From positions 186,001-250,000 of the forward strand of contig CBDHHC010000006.1 of NCBI GenBank assembly GCA_965263345.1: DNA of 64,000 nt. The letters are read 5' to 3'. The notes beneath the pieces are model-generated. The model was not told the DNA's origin and did not search any database. It saw only the letters and a list, made by a program, of their open reading frames with translations. This stretch comes from CBDHHC01 sp965263345. Its GTDB lineage: Bacteria; Pseudomonadota; Alphaproteobacteria; Rhizobiales; CBDHHC01. This document shows positions 33,077 through 42,015 of the stretch, in pieces. How positions within the stretch are numbered: the stretch's first letter is position 1; every line of letters begins with the position of its first letter. Position numbers and translations under genes: made by a program.

Positions 33077-34837
33077 TTATGCTTTTTCTTCTTTTTCCAG
33101 CTTTTCAGCTTCTTGTTTCACATCAGCTGGAATAGATTCATTTATTACCATAAGAAGAGGTGTTAAGCCTTCAGTATCCGTTAAGCGGAAGACTTCCATG
33201 TCTTGTTGAGAGCGTTCTGCCCAACCTGCGATCGCCAAGGCACGACGGCTTTTGGATAGAAGGCCATGGTTACGAATGTTTTCATCCTCTTTTACCATGC
33301 TTCTGCTTTCGCGTTTTTCTTCTTCACGTGCTTTATCAAGTTCTTTTTTGCTTAGGATTCTTACAAGGTCCAGATCATCCAGTACGCCAGCAAGCTGGTT
33401 CATTGATAAGCCCCGGAGCTCTTCATCCTTATTTTCATTTTCTATGTAATAGAGATTAGGTATGACAAAATATGATGCCCCATCATGATAGACAAAATGT
33501 TTGCGAACCCATTCAAGATCAGCATCAGGTGCACGCGCAATTGCCGTTTGTATAGCTCCATTAATTTGACGAACAACAGATGCTGTTGGAACATGGAAGT
33601 TTGCCTGGGTCCTTAGAAGCCCATCACGTCTTACTGGAGGTGTTATTGGAGGGTTAAGGATGGCAAGAGCCAGTAGACCCAGATCAACGCCAAGTGTTGC
33701 AAGGAGAGCAATCAAGTCTCGGCCCGTAATGCCCTGTCCTTCAGACCCTTCAGGGAGTTTCCCTGTCATGACGTATGTTGGCAGGTTGGACATATAGGCC
33801 CCCATGTTTGCCCATAGGTTTTTAACTGCATTTGCGACACCGGCAGGTCCTTCAGTGAATGCGGCATCACGAAGTTTTAAGACTGCTGGTTCGGCTGCTT
33901 GTTTGGCTGCCTGTCGCAATCTTTGGGCAAGTGTTGGATCATAACAAGAGAACCCAACTTTGCCAGGTGCTATTGAAACTGCATTTGCTAAGGCTTGCAT
34001 TTCCGAGGCTGTTGATTGGCCAAGAGCGTTACTTCTTGCTGCAATGTTTCTTGCTTTCCCGCGGATTTCTTTGGCCGTTTTTTCAAAATTCTTTTTTCGG
34101 TCAGAGATTGTTGTCCCTTCAATATTTGTGGCGCTTTTTCTTAAGAGGTCCAGATCTGTTTGAATTGGGGCAAGCCACGAGTTCTTTATACCACCTTGTA
34201 GTGAGGCAACTGCGTCACGGATTGTTTTGCGTGCATTATAAAGGGGGCCTTGGCCTGCACCTGAGGCTACGCCACAACTTCCACCGCTGTTTTCTTCACG
34301 TGCCATCTGACTGTCGGACCAAGTGACAACATTACCAAGTTGGATATTGACTGCATCTAGGCGGGCCGCAACGACTGCGCTTGCGTCTCGTGCATCTTCC
34401 TGCAAACCAGCTAAACTGTTACGTGTCGCTTCTTCACCAGCTATTAGGCTCCACCAGAAACCATAACCAAAGCCAATCGACCATAGTGCTAAAAAGATAT
34501 AAAGGGGGGCTGTGATTGCACGTTCACTTATTCGGCGTTGCGCTCCAAATGTTTCTCGTAAGGCCAGCCACATTAAGAATGTTAGAGCAACAACAATGGC
34601 AATTACAAAGATTTCACTAGATATGGATAATCCGGCAATTTCACGTGTTGTTGCGGCAGCAGACCCTTCGCTTTGGACGCCCACGATAAAGTCGTTCATT
34701 CCACTCCAAGTTGCATAGCCAGAGATGACTAATAGCATTAAAGATGCGACGCCTATTAAAGCATTGCGGCCAAACATATAATCTATAACCCGACCCCAAC
34801 CTGAATATGTCTTTGTTTTTGCAGTTCCCTTTGCCAT
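33077..34837 (-). CDS. Multi-pass membrane protein of unknown function
   Basis: A 586-residue protein with transmembrane segments near 28-48, 75-93, 108-130 and about 372-392. A long periplasmic or cytoplasmic helical region lies between the third and fourth, with two Cys and an 'EENSGGSCGVASGAGQGP' loop. The C-terminal 190 residues are soluble and charged, rich in coiled coil ('ILSKKELDKAREEEKRESRSMVKEDEN'). No known domain was recognised. It has AAGGGGTG upstream of the ATG and its own strong terminator, so it is expressed alone. Confidence 0.75.
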   Translation of the reverse strand: MAKGTAKTKTYSGWGRVIDYMFGRNALIGVASLMLLVISGYATWSGMNDFIVGVQSEGSAAATTREIAGLSISSEIFVIAIVVALTFLMWLALRETFGAQRRISERAITAPLYIFLALWSIGFGYGFWWSLIAGEEATRNSLAGLQEDARDASAVVAARLDAVNIQLGNVVTWSDSQMAREENSGGSCGVASGAGQGPLYNARKTIRDAVASLQGGIKNSWLAPIQTDLDLLRKSATNIEGTTISDRKKNFEKTAKEIRGKARNIAARSNALGQSTASEMQALANAVSIAPGKVGFSCYDPTLAQRLRQAAKQAAEPAVLKLRDAAFTEGPAGVANAVKNLWANMGAYMSNLPTYVMTGKLPEGSEGQGITGRDLIALLATLGVDLGLLALAILNPPITPPVRRDGLLRTQANFHVPTASVVRQINGAIQTAIARAPDADLEWVRKHFVYHDGASYFVIPNLYYIENENKDEELRGLSMNQLAGVLDDLDLVRILSKKELDKAREEEKRESRSMVKEDENIRNHGLLSKSRRALAIAGWAERSQQDMEVFRLTDTEGLTPLLMVINESIPADVKQEAEKLEKEEKA

Positions 34838-35066
34838 ACTGACACCCCTTAATATATTTTTTTATATTATCCCTATAAGACATATGCTTATTGTATATTT
34901 ATTCATATTGGACATTAACAGGAAATGAAAAGTCTGACGAGTGTTGTTTTTAAGGAAAACTGGGCAAGTTATGATTTTATGCCTTTAAATAACGCTATGA
35001 AAAATAAAACATTATCTTTATATAGACCCATAATTTGTAAATTTTGTACTTTTTCATGGGGTTGAT

Positions 35067-35729
35067 ATGAAATGGGTTTATTTTTTAGGTTTTTGTTGTC
35101 TGGTCAATCTTAGCCATGTTTTTATGATGGCTCTTAGCGGTTTGTTGTTTCGTTGCAAGATAAATGAAATTTCTATTGGTTATGGTAAGATTTTGTTTCG
35201 CATTCCATTCCTAGGTTTTCCAATAAAGATAAAGGTTTTGCCAATTGGTGGTTTTGTTCAGTTTGCTTGTTCTGAAACTCAAGAAAACCCATTGAAGTCA
35301 GGGGAGTTTTTATTTGAACAGCTTAGTTTATTGGTCCGACTTGTTATTATCTTGTCTGGTTGTTTGTTTTTGCTTGTGATTGCGTATTTTATTGGAGGTG
35401 GTGAGGCTCTATATTCGGGTTTTTTGATATGGGATCAATATTTTCAAGGAGCATTGTCACCTCTTCATGACGCTCAAACTCTCATAACACAAATTGCTTC
35501 TTTTGTTCAAAGTACGGAAGCTCTTGTTCTATTGGCGTTTATATGCGCGAAATTTGCTGCTCTTAATCTTATGCCATTAGGTGTGCTAAATGGAGGGGCT
35601 TTCATTGGTGTTCTTTTGGATGCAACAGGAAATAGAAAATTTGGTGAATATTTTCAGATAAGCACATTAATTGTTCTATTATTGGCTTCTTGTTCCTGGT
35701 TGGTTGCTTTGTGTCTTTGGGTTCTTTAG
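35067..35729 (+). CDS. Site-2-protease-like (M50/RseP) protein lacking catalytic residues
   Basis: A 220-residue membrane protein that follows the RseP/M50B layout: 'KINEISIGYGKILF...IKIKVLPIGGFVQF' matches the region after the first catalytic helix, and 'NLMPLGVLNGG' (167-177) matches the usual NLLPIPxLDGG. The zinc motif HExxH is replaced by VNLSH (13-17), and the metal-ligand Asp by Asn175. It is therefore predicted to be proteolytically inactive. No PDZ domain is present. It is convergent with murI, overlapping by 4 nt. Confidence 0.7.
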   Translation: MKWVYFLGFCCLVNLSHVFMMALSGLLFRCKINEISIGYGKILFRIPFLGFPIKIKVLPIGGFVQFACSETQENPLKSGEFLFEQLSLLVRLVIILSGCLFLLVIAYFIGGGEALYSGFLIWDQYFQGALSPLHDAQTLITQIASFVQSTEALVLLAFICAKFAALNLMPLGVLNGGAFIGVLLDATGNRKFGEYFQISTLIVLLLASCSWLVALCLWVL

Positions 35730-36589
35730 GTTTTACCAAATATATGAGCAATTTCTTTGAAGCTAATGTCTTGATATCCGAGAGGGTATAATGGGGCCTG
35801 GATCTCATCTAGTTTGCCTGTTGTCAAAAACTCAGAGACGTTTATAGAATTTTGAACATTATAGTGCGTGTGCCGTGTTAGATAATCTTCCAAACTGTCT
35901 GATACGATATTGGGTTGGCTTAATATTCGTGTTGATTGTGGAAGATATTGTGTGAAGATTTTCTCTACCAGCGGGTAATGTGTGCAGCCTAATATTACGC
36001 GATGTGGTGTTCTTTGTTCCGTTTTTTCAAGCATCTGCCTGATATATTCTTTCACCAGACTCTCTAGGTGTTCCTGAGGGTTTCCTGCTTCGATTGCTCC
36101 GGCCAAATTTGGGCAATCTTGCTGAACAATCTCAACTTTGGGACAGCGTTTGCGAATTTCTTCCGGGTAAACATCGCTTTGCACTGTCCGTGTGGTAGCA
36201 AAAATGGCTATAAGATCATCATTGTATTTTTGAGGGTATTGCGGGGTTGTGACTGCCCATGGTGTTTGCGTTGCAGCTTCAACGGTAGGGGCAATGATCC
36301 CTAGTATATTGTGATCTTGCCAAGGACTATTCGGTAACCAGTTTTGTTGTAGAGTTCTCGCTGCGACTGCGGTTGCTGTATTGCAGGCTAGAATGACGAG
36401 TTTGCATCCTTTTTGATAGAGAGTTTCAACACCATTTTTGGTGAGTTCTATAATTTCTTCTGAGCTTTGATTGCCATAAGGAGCATTGGCATGATCGCCC
36501 AAGTATATGAAAGTGCTGTTTGGAAAACGGCGTGCTAATGCCGAATAAATCGTTAGCCCACCGTTTCCTGAATCAAACAAACCAATCAT
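35726..36589 (-). CDS. murI: Glutamate racemase
   Basis: Makes D-glutamate for peptidoglycan. The 287-residue enzyme has the FDSGNGGL start (residues 5-12), ACNTAT with catalytic Cys69 and GCTHYPL with catalytic Cys202. Length is slightly above usual because of the region 85-125. It follows fabI on the same strand after about 100 nt containing a hairpin, so it is probably expressed separately. Confidence 0.93.
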   Translation of the reverse strand: MIGLFDSGNGGLTIYSALARRFPNSTFIYLGDHANAPYGNQSSEEIIELTKNGVETLYQKGCKLVILACNTATAVAARTLQQNWLPNSPWQDHNILGIIAPTVEAATQTPWAVTTPQYPQKYNDDLIAIFATTRTVQSDVYPEEIRKRCPKVEIVQQDCPNLAGAIEAGNPQEHLESLVKEYIRQMLEKTEQRTPHRVILGCTHYPLVEKIFTQYLPQSTRILSQPNIVSDSLEDYLTRHTHYNVQNSINVSEFLTTGKLDEIQAPLYPLGYQDISFKEIAHIFGKT

Positions 36590-36651
36590 TAGTTTTTACA
36601 GCATTTTTATTTTGGATCTCTTATAAAATGATCCTATTCAATATAACTTAT

Positions 36652-36681
36652 AGAGCCTGTTTCGTTTACGGTACTGGCTCT
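36652..36681. terminator. Hairpin between fabI and murI
   Basis: AGAGCC/GGCTCT stem with an 18-nt loop; the T-rich tail (TTATTTTTATT) is on the plus strand, while fabI reads on the minus strand. It is 6 nt after the fabI stop. Confidence 0.4.
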
Positions 36682-36687
36682 TTATTT

Positions 36688-37548
36688 TTATTCTGCAGCC
36701 TTTTTTGATGCCGCTTGCATAACTTCATCTGCTTCTTTCAATGCATCCAGAGTTGGCATTGAAACTGTATTATAGCCACAATCAACAAAATGAACTTCAC
36801 CAGTTACTGCACCCGATAAATCAGATAACAAATACAGAGCTGACCCACCAACTTCATCTAGTGTTGGCGTTCTTTTCATTGGTGAATGATCTTTTTGGTA
36901 ATTAAACAAGACGCGGGCATCAGAAATACCTGCTCCAGCCAGCGTTCTCATTGGACCTGCAGACAGCGCATTTACACGGATGTTATCTGGTCCGAAGTCT
37001 GTTGCCAGATAGCGGACACTTGCTTCTAGCGCAGCTTTTGCAACGCCCATGACATTGTAGCATGGAACAACTTGTGTTGCACCACCATAGGACAATGTAA
37101 TCATTGAGCCGCCATCTGTCATAAGTTCAGCAGCGCGCTTTGCAACTTCTGTGAAAGAGAAGCAGGAGATAACCATTGTATTTGTGAAATTATCTCTACT
37201 TGTGTCGGAATAACGTCCTTTTAATTCCGTACGATCAGAGAATGCCAAGGCGTGAACAATAAAGTCCAACTTGCCCCATTTTTGTTTGATCGCATCAAAT
37301 ACACTATCAACGCTGTCCAAATCCAAGACGTCACATGGTAAAATAATTTCTGAACCAAGTGATTCTGCCAAAGGAACTGCTCTTCTGCCGAATGCATCTC
37401 CTTGATATGTGAACGCTAGATCAGCTCCCTGACCAGCAAGTACACGGGCGATGCCCCAAGCGATTGACCGATCATTGGCTACTCCCATAATCAGTCCTTT
37501 TTTACCAGCCATTATTGGTCCTGGTACTGCAATATCTTTTTCTGTCAT
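36688..37548 (-). CDS. fabI: Enoyl-ACP reductase (NADH)
   Basis: Last step of the fatty-acid elongation cycle. The 286-residue SDR-type ENR has the 'GLIMGVANDRSIAWGIA' cofactor loop and the Y-x6-K catalytic pair Tyr164/Lys171 in 'YNVMGVAK'. It is last in the fabA-fabB-fabI operon. Confidence 0.95.
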   Translation of the reverse strand: MTEKDIAVPGPIMAGKKGLIMGVANDRSIAWGIARVLAGQGADLAFTYQGDAFGRRAVPLAESLGSEIILPCDVLDLDSVDSVFDAIKQKWGKLDFIVHALAFSDRTELKGRYSDTSRDNFTNTMVISCFSFTEVAKRAAELMTDGGSMITLSYGGATQVVPCYNVMGVAKAALEASVRYLATDFGPDNIRVNALSAGPMRTLAGAGISDARVLFNYQKDHSPMKRTPTLDEVGGSALYLLSDLSGAVTGEVHFVDCGYNTVSMPTLDALKEADEVMQAASKKAAE

Positions 37549-37601
37549 GTCGATACCCGATTTGAGGTCCGAAATTTCCCTAATTCAATTTATATTTCAG
37601 T

Positions 37602-38816
37602 TTATGAGTAACGTCTGAATACCAATGTGGCATTCGTTCCGCCGAAGCCAAAACTATTCGACATTACTGTGTTTAATTCGACATTATCCTGTCGTTCTTG
37701 TGCTATTGGTATATCCGTAAATTCTGGATCTAAGTTTTCGATATTAGCGGATTTACAAATAAAATTGTTGTTCATCATTAAAATAGAGTAAATGGCTTCA
37801 TGTACGCCAGCGGCTCCTAATGAATGACCCGATAGAGACTTCGTTGCGCTTAAAGGTGGAATATTATCACCAAAAACCTCACGCAATGCTTCTATTTCTT
37901 TTATATCACCAATCGGAGTCGATGTTGCATGTGGATTAATATAATCAATCTTATCTTCCAAGCCTTGCATTGCTTGTTTCATGCACCTTACTGCTCCTTC
38001 ACCTGATGGTTGCACCATGTCATAACCGTCAGATGTTGCTCCGTAACCGACAATCTCGGCATAAATTTTTGCTCCGCGTGCCTTTGCATGTTCTAATTCT
38101 TCCAGAACAAGAACACCCGCACCACCTGCAATCACAAAACCATCACGATCTTTATCGTAAGCACGGCTTGCTTTGTCAGGGGTCTCGTTGAAGTTTGAAG
38201 ACATTGCGTTCATACTGTCAAACAGTACGGAGAGTGTCCAATCTAACTCCTCACCCCCACCAGCAAAAATAATATCTTGTTTGCCAAGCTGTATGATTTC
38301 ATATGCATTACCTATACAATGTGACGAGGTAGAGCAAGCAGAAGATATAGAATAGTTAACGCCTTTGATTTTATAAGGGGTTGCCAGAGTTGCTGAGTTT
38401 GTGCTGGACATTGTTTTTGGGACTTCAAAAGGACCAACTTTTTTAGGGCCTTTTTCTCGCGTTACATCAGCAGATCGCACAATTGCTTTTGTTGAGGGTC
38501 CGCCTGATCCCATGATCAAACCAGTGCGTTCACTTGATACCAAGCTTTCATCAAGTCCAGCCTGGTTGATTGCTTCTTGCATTGCAACATAGTTCCAGCC
38601 TGCACCGGCTCCCATAAAGCGTTTTACTTTACGGTCAATGACATCTTCCCAATTTAATTTTGGGTTACCATGTACCTGGCACCGGAATCCAAGCTCTTTA
38701 TAATCTGGGGCTTCAGAGATCCCTGACTTTGCTTCTTGAAGCGATTCTAGCACTTGTTGGGCATTGTCACCTAAAGATGAAACAATCCCTAAGCCAGTCA
38801 CAACGACACGTTTCAT
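37602..38816 (-). CDS. fabB: 3-oxoacyl-ACP synthase I
   Basis: Condensing enzyme needed for unsaturated fatty-acid synthesis. From ATG 38816 it has 404 residues; the frame is open 7 codons further up, but 'MKRVVVTGLGIVSSLG' is the family start. Catalytic triad Cys161 (SSACSTSS), His296 (NPHATSTP) and His331 (SGHSLGAAG). It lies between fabA and fabI, as in many alphaproteobacteria. Confidence 0.96.
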   Translation of the reverse strand: MKRVVVTGLGIVSSLGDNAQQVLESLQEAKSGISEAPDYKELGFRCQVHGNPKLNWEDVIDRKVKRFMGAGAGWNYVAMQEAINQAGLDESLVSSERTGLIMGSGGPSTKAIVRSADVTREKGPKKVGPFEVPKTMSSTNSATLATPYKIKGVNYSISSACSTSSHCIGNAYEIIQLGKQDIIFAGGGEELDWTLSVLFDSMNAMSSNFNETPDKASRAYDKDRDGFVIAGGAGVLVLEELEHAKARGAKIYAEIVGYGATSDGYDMVQPSGEGAVRCMKQAMQGLEDKIDYINPHATSTPIGDIKEIEALREVFGDNIPPLSATKSLSGHSLGAAGVHEAIYSILMMNNNFICKSANIENLDPEFTDIPIAQERQDNVELNTVMSNSFGFGGTNATLVFRRYS

Positions 38817-38897
38817 AATATTATACCTTTTATACACCAGGTGCCTTCTCCAAAATGAGCTTTGGAGTAGGAAACATTCATATTGTTAGATTTCTCG

Positions 38898-39425
38898 TTA
38901 TTCAGATGCCGTTTCTTCATCTGCTACTGCAAGAACCACACGTAAGTCTTTTGCTGTGTAGAAAACTTCACCGTCAGCCTTGAGAATGCCATCACCAATA
39001 CCGAGTGTTAGTTTTCTGTTCATGACCTTGCGTAAACTGACAATATATTCAATTTTCTTAATCGAGGGGGTTATCATATTTGAGAACTTTACCTCGCCTA
39101 CGCCTAAGGCCATGCCTTTTCCTGGAGCACCTAGCCAGCCAAGATAAAATCCTAACATTTGCCATAGCGCATCAACACCAAGACAGCCTGGCATTATTGG
39201 GTTTCCCTTAAAGTGACATGGGAAGAACCAGAGGTCAGGTTTTATTTCCAATTCTGCAGCAATGTGGCCTTTGTTATATTCTCCACCTTCTTCTGAAATG
39301 CTTCCAATACGGTCAAGCATTAACATTGGAGGTAAAGGTAATTGTGCATTCCCTGGACCAAATAATTCGCCTCGTGCACAAGCTAATAACTCTTCATATT
39401 CATAACTTGATTGGCGTTCCGCCAT
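38898..39425 (-). CDS. fabA: 3-hydroxydecanoyl-ACP dehydratase/isomerase
   Basis: Introduces the cis double bond of unsaturated fatty acids at C10. The 175-residue hot-dog enzyme has 'FFPCHFKGNPIMPGCLGVDALWQ', with His71 and Asp85 at the catalytic positions. First gene of fabA-fabB-fabI, divergent from irr. Confidence 0.96.
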   Translation of the reverse strand: MAERQSSYEYEELLACARGELFGPGNAQLPLPPMLMLDRIGSISEEGGEYNKGHIAAELEIKPDLWFFPCHFKGNPIMPGCLGVDALWQMLGFYLGWLGAPGKGMALGVGEVKFSNMITPSIKKIEYIVSLRKVMNRKLTLGIGDGILKADGEVFYTAKDLRVVLAVADEETASE

Positions 39426-39803
39426 AATTTCTATTTCCCACCCAATTGATAGATTGATGTTTTCATGATTGTTCGTGCTCGTTCAATGCCAATTTGTTTA
39501 CTATCATAACTATAATATGCATATAAAGTGGCGGTTTAGCGCAATCTTGTCGCTTTTTAACATCTATATGACAAATTTGTCTATTACCTAAAATATTTTT
39601 CAATTATTTCAGTGTCTTGTTGGTTTTCGTAAAAACTTTAACTTTTGTTCGTTATGATCTTTTTTATTTTTGTTATGTGATGTTATACTTAAGATTGTAA
39701 ATCTTGGCATCAGTTTTAGATAATTGTTCGTATATATTGAAATTGATGTCTCATACAAGTATAAACATTGTAAATTGACCAATAAGCAGGATTGATATTC
39801 TTT
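39426..39803. promoter_or_regulatory. Divergent fabA/irr control region
   Basis: About 380 AT-rich nt with no gene. Two clean palindromes are seen: GACAAATTTGTC at 39570-39581, closer to fabA, and AAGATT-GTA-AATCTT at 39691-39705, closer to irr. Each could be an operator for its nearby gene. No exact Fur or ICE box was recognised. Confidence 0.45.
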
Positions 39804-40211
39804 GTGAATGACTTACAGCAAAAACTTAAGGATGCGGGGTTACGTCCAACACGACAACGTCTTGAGTTAGGGACTCTTTTATTTTCAAAGGGAGATCGCC
39901 ATGTCACGGCTGAAATGCTGCATGAAGAAGCCCTTGAAAATGATATGTCAATTTCCCTCGCCACTGTTTATAACTCTCTGCATCAGTTCACTGAGGCTGG
40001 GTTGCTCAGACAAGTGGCTTTGAACGGGACGAAGACGTATTTTGATACAAATGTTTCTAATCACTATCATTTTTATAATGCGAAAGAGGATAAACTTATC
40101 GATATTGCTGATGGAGATATGAAAGTTAATGGGTTGCCTTCTGCTCCGGATGGCACAAAGATTTCCAGAGTTGATATTGTTGTTCACCTCGTTGAAGATA
40201 ACGAAGACTGA
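39804..40211 (+). CDS. irr: Irr-type Fur-family iron regulator
   Basis: A Fur-family repressor/activator of 135 residues: winged helix with 'GLRPTRQRLELGTLLF...HVTAEMLHEEA...SLATVYNSLHQFTEAGLL', then 'TKTYFDTNVSNHYHFYNAKEDKLIDI'. The N-H-Y-H-F segment stands where Irr has its His-rich heme/metal site, and the position next to fabA matches rhizobial irr. GTG 39804 is chosen; TTG 39792 is an alternative. It is expected to control heme and iron genes. Confidence 0.85.
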   Translation: MNDLQQKLKDAGLRPTRQRLELGTLLFSKGDRHVTAEMLHEEALENDMSISLATVYNSLHQFTEAGLLRQVALNGTKTYFDTNVSNHYHFYNAKEDKLIDIADGDMKVNGLPSAPDGTKISRVDIVVHLVEDNED

Positions 40212-40235
40212 TGGTATTTTTTTTAAGTATATGAT

Positions 40236-40820
40236 TTATTTTAACTTTTCGGTTCTGTAGACACCCCATAATTTCTCTTGCTGAATCCAGCCTTTATGGC
40301 TTTTGATGGCAAAGTTACACCAGTTTCCATCACATTGTAGTAATTGGATTATAATGCCAGGTTCAAGGAGTAAGGCGACATTCTGATCTGATTTTAAGTT
40401 GGTTTTGTAAATTGGTACAGGTGTTGGTTTACCTTTTTCCGTTTTTTTGCTCCAAGGCGTTACAATGGCCGTACGTCGTCCAGATAATAAACGGTGAAAT
40501 ACCCACCCTTCAATACCTTCGCTGTCGCGAACCCGTCTCCAGTTTTCATATTCCGCAATAATTTCAATGGGTAAGCCCGCTTTTCTGTAAACCCATGATA
40601 CTTTATGATCTTTACCTGGGCCATTTCTTACATTTACTTTATCGGTTTTAAGGCTGGCATAGCGGGGGAGAGGTAAACCACTTCGGGTTCCTTTTTTAAT
40701 GGAGCCATCCTGTTGAATTGCATAGGAAAATTGCGTTTTTGCAGAAAATATAAAAAGGCTTATTAATGCCGCTAATGTAATTTTTAACGATATATATGGA
40801 TTAATTAATTTTAAAGCCAT
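40236..40820 (-). CDS. Exported SH3-domain protein
   Basis: A 194-residue protein with an uncleaved or late-cleaved signal (about 12-34) and two SH3-like segments: 'KTDKVNVRNGPGKDHKVSWVYRKAGLPIEIIAEYENWRRVRDSEGIEGWVFHRLL' and 'GIIIQLLQCDGNWCNFAIKSHKGWIQQEKLWG'. This family often adjoins D-2-hydroxyacid dehydrogenase genes in alphaproteobacteria, as here. Probably a cell-wall-associated protein. Confidence 0.85.
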   Translation of the reverse strand: MALKLINPYISLKITLAALISLFIFSAKTQFSYAIQQDGSIKKGTRSGLPLPRYASLKTDKVNVRNGPGKDHKVSWVYRKAGLPIEIIAEYENWRRVRDSEGIEGWVFHRLLSGRRTAIVTPWSKKTEKGKPTPVPIYKTNLKSDQNVALLLEPGIIIQLLQCDGNWCNFAIKSHKGWIQQEKLWGVYRTEKLK

Positions 40821-40962
40821 GTTTTTTCTCTAGTTCCAATTGAGAGTTTTGCTTTTTAATCAGATGGTAGTGAAAGCATTGTTTATTAACATTTAATGTA
40901 ATTTATTCTGTTAGAAAATCTGATGACATTAAAAAATATATTTTTTTCTATTTCATAATTAT

Positions 40963-40974
40963 TTAAGTACTTAA
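40963..40974. promoter_or_regulatory. Perfect 12-bp palindrome upstream of the dehydrogenase gene
   Basis: TTAAGTACTTAA lies about 50 nt before the ATG at 41023, a fitting place for an operator. No regulator is known. Confidence 0.3.
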
Positions 40975-41022
40975 GTTTTGCTCAATTCTGTTATATAGCA
41001 TATTTAATATGCGGAGGTTTTG

Positions 41023-42015
41023 ATGACAACGAAAAAGCCAGTAGTTATGGTATCCCGTAGGCTTCCTGAAGTGGTTGAAACTCGTATGAGGGAGTTGTTC
41101 AATGTCACATTGAATGTTGATGATACTCCCTGGTCTCGTGAAAAGCTCTGCGAAGCTGTAAAAAAAGCTGAAATTTTAGTTCCTACAGTCACAGATCATA
41201 TTGATTCCGATATTCTTAAGCAAGCCGGGCCTCAGCTTAAATTAATCGCAAATTATGGCACTGGTGTTGATAATATTGATCTTAACGCTGCAACTAAATT
41301 TGGGATCAGTGTGACGAATACACCTGGAATTTTGGCAGAAGATACTGCTGATATGACGATGGCTCTTATTTTGGCTGTTCCTCGCCGTCTTGTTGAAGGC
41401 TCTATGTATTTGAAAAATAATGCCGATGTCTGGCCTGGCTGGTCTCCAACCTGGATGCTTGGGCACCGGATATCTGGTAAAAAACTTGGTATTATTGGTT
41501 TTGGTCGGATCGGTCAAGCCGTTGCACGGCGCGCCAAGGCTTTTGGTCTTGAGGTGCATTATAATGATAGAGAGCGTGCTGTAGAAGACATTGAAAAACA
41601 AACAGATGCTCTTTATTGGGATAGTTTAGATCAAATGCTGGCTCGCATGGATATTGTATCTGTCAATTGTCCCCATACACCAGCAACTTACCATTTATTG
41701 TCCAAAAGACGTTTACAACTTTTGAAACCAGATGCTTATATTGTGAATACAGCACGTGGTGAAGTGATTGATGAAAATGCTTTGGCTGATTTACTTGATC
41801 AGGGTAAGATTTCTGGGGCAGGTCTGGATGTTTTTGAGAATGAGCCTGCGGTTAATCCCATTTTACTGAACTGTGATAATGTTGTTGTTATGCCCCATTT
41901 GGGTTCTGCTACGCTTGAGGGCCGAATTGATATGGGTGAGAAGGTTATTATTAATATCAAATCCTTTATTGATGGGCATTCGCCCCCCGATCTTGTTTAC
42001 TCCTCTATGTTCTGA
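41023..42015 (+). CDS. D-isomer-specific 2-hydroxyacid dehydrogenase (glyoxylate/hydroxypyruvate reductase type)
   Basis: A 330-residue NAD(P)H-dependent oxidoreductase. Substrate-loop 'ANYGTGVDNIDL', cofactor site GFGRIG, catalytic Arg in NTARGEVID, Glu in FENEPAVN and His in MPHLGSAT. The sequence fits glycerate dehydrogenase/glyoxylate reductase better than PGDH, because no regulatory domain is present. GGAGG lies 5 nt before the ATG. It overlaps the convergent dapE by 11 nt. Confidence 0.92.
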   Translation: MTTKKPVVMVSRRLPEVVETRMRELFNVTLNVDDTPWSREKLCEAVKKAEILVPTVTDHIDSDILKQAGPQLKLIANYGTGVDNIDLNAATKFGISVTNTPGILAEDTADMTMALILAVPRRLVEGSMYLKNNADVWPGWSPTWMLGHRISGKKLGIIGFGRIGQAVARRAKAFGLEVHYNDRERAVEDIEKQTDALYWDSLDQMLARMDIVSVNCPHTPATYHLLSKRRLQLLKPDAYIVNTARGEVIDENALADLLDQGKISGAGLDVFENEPAVNPILLNCDNVVVMPHLGSATLEGRIDMGEKVIINIKSFIDGHSPPDLVYSSMF

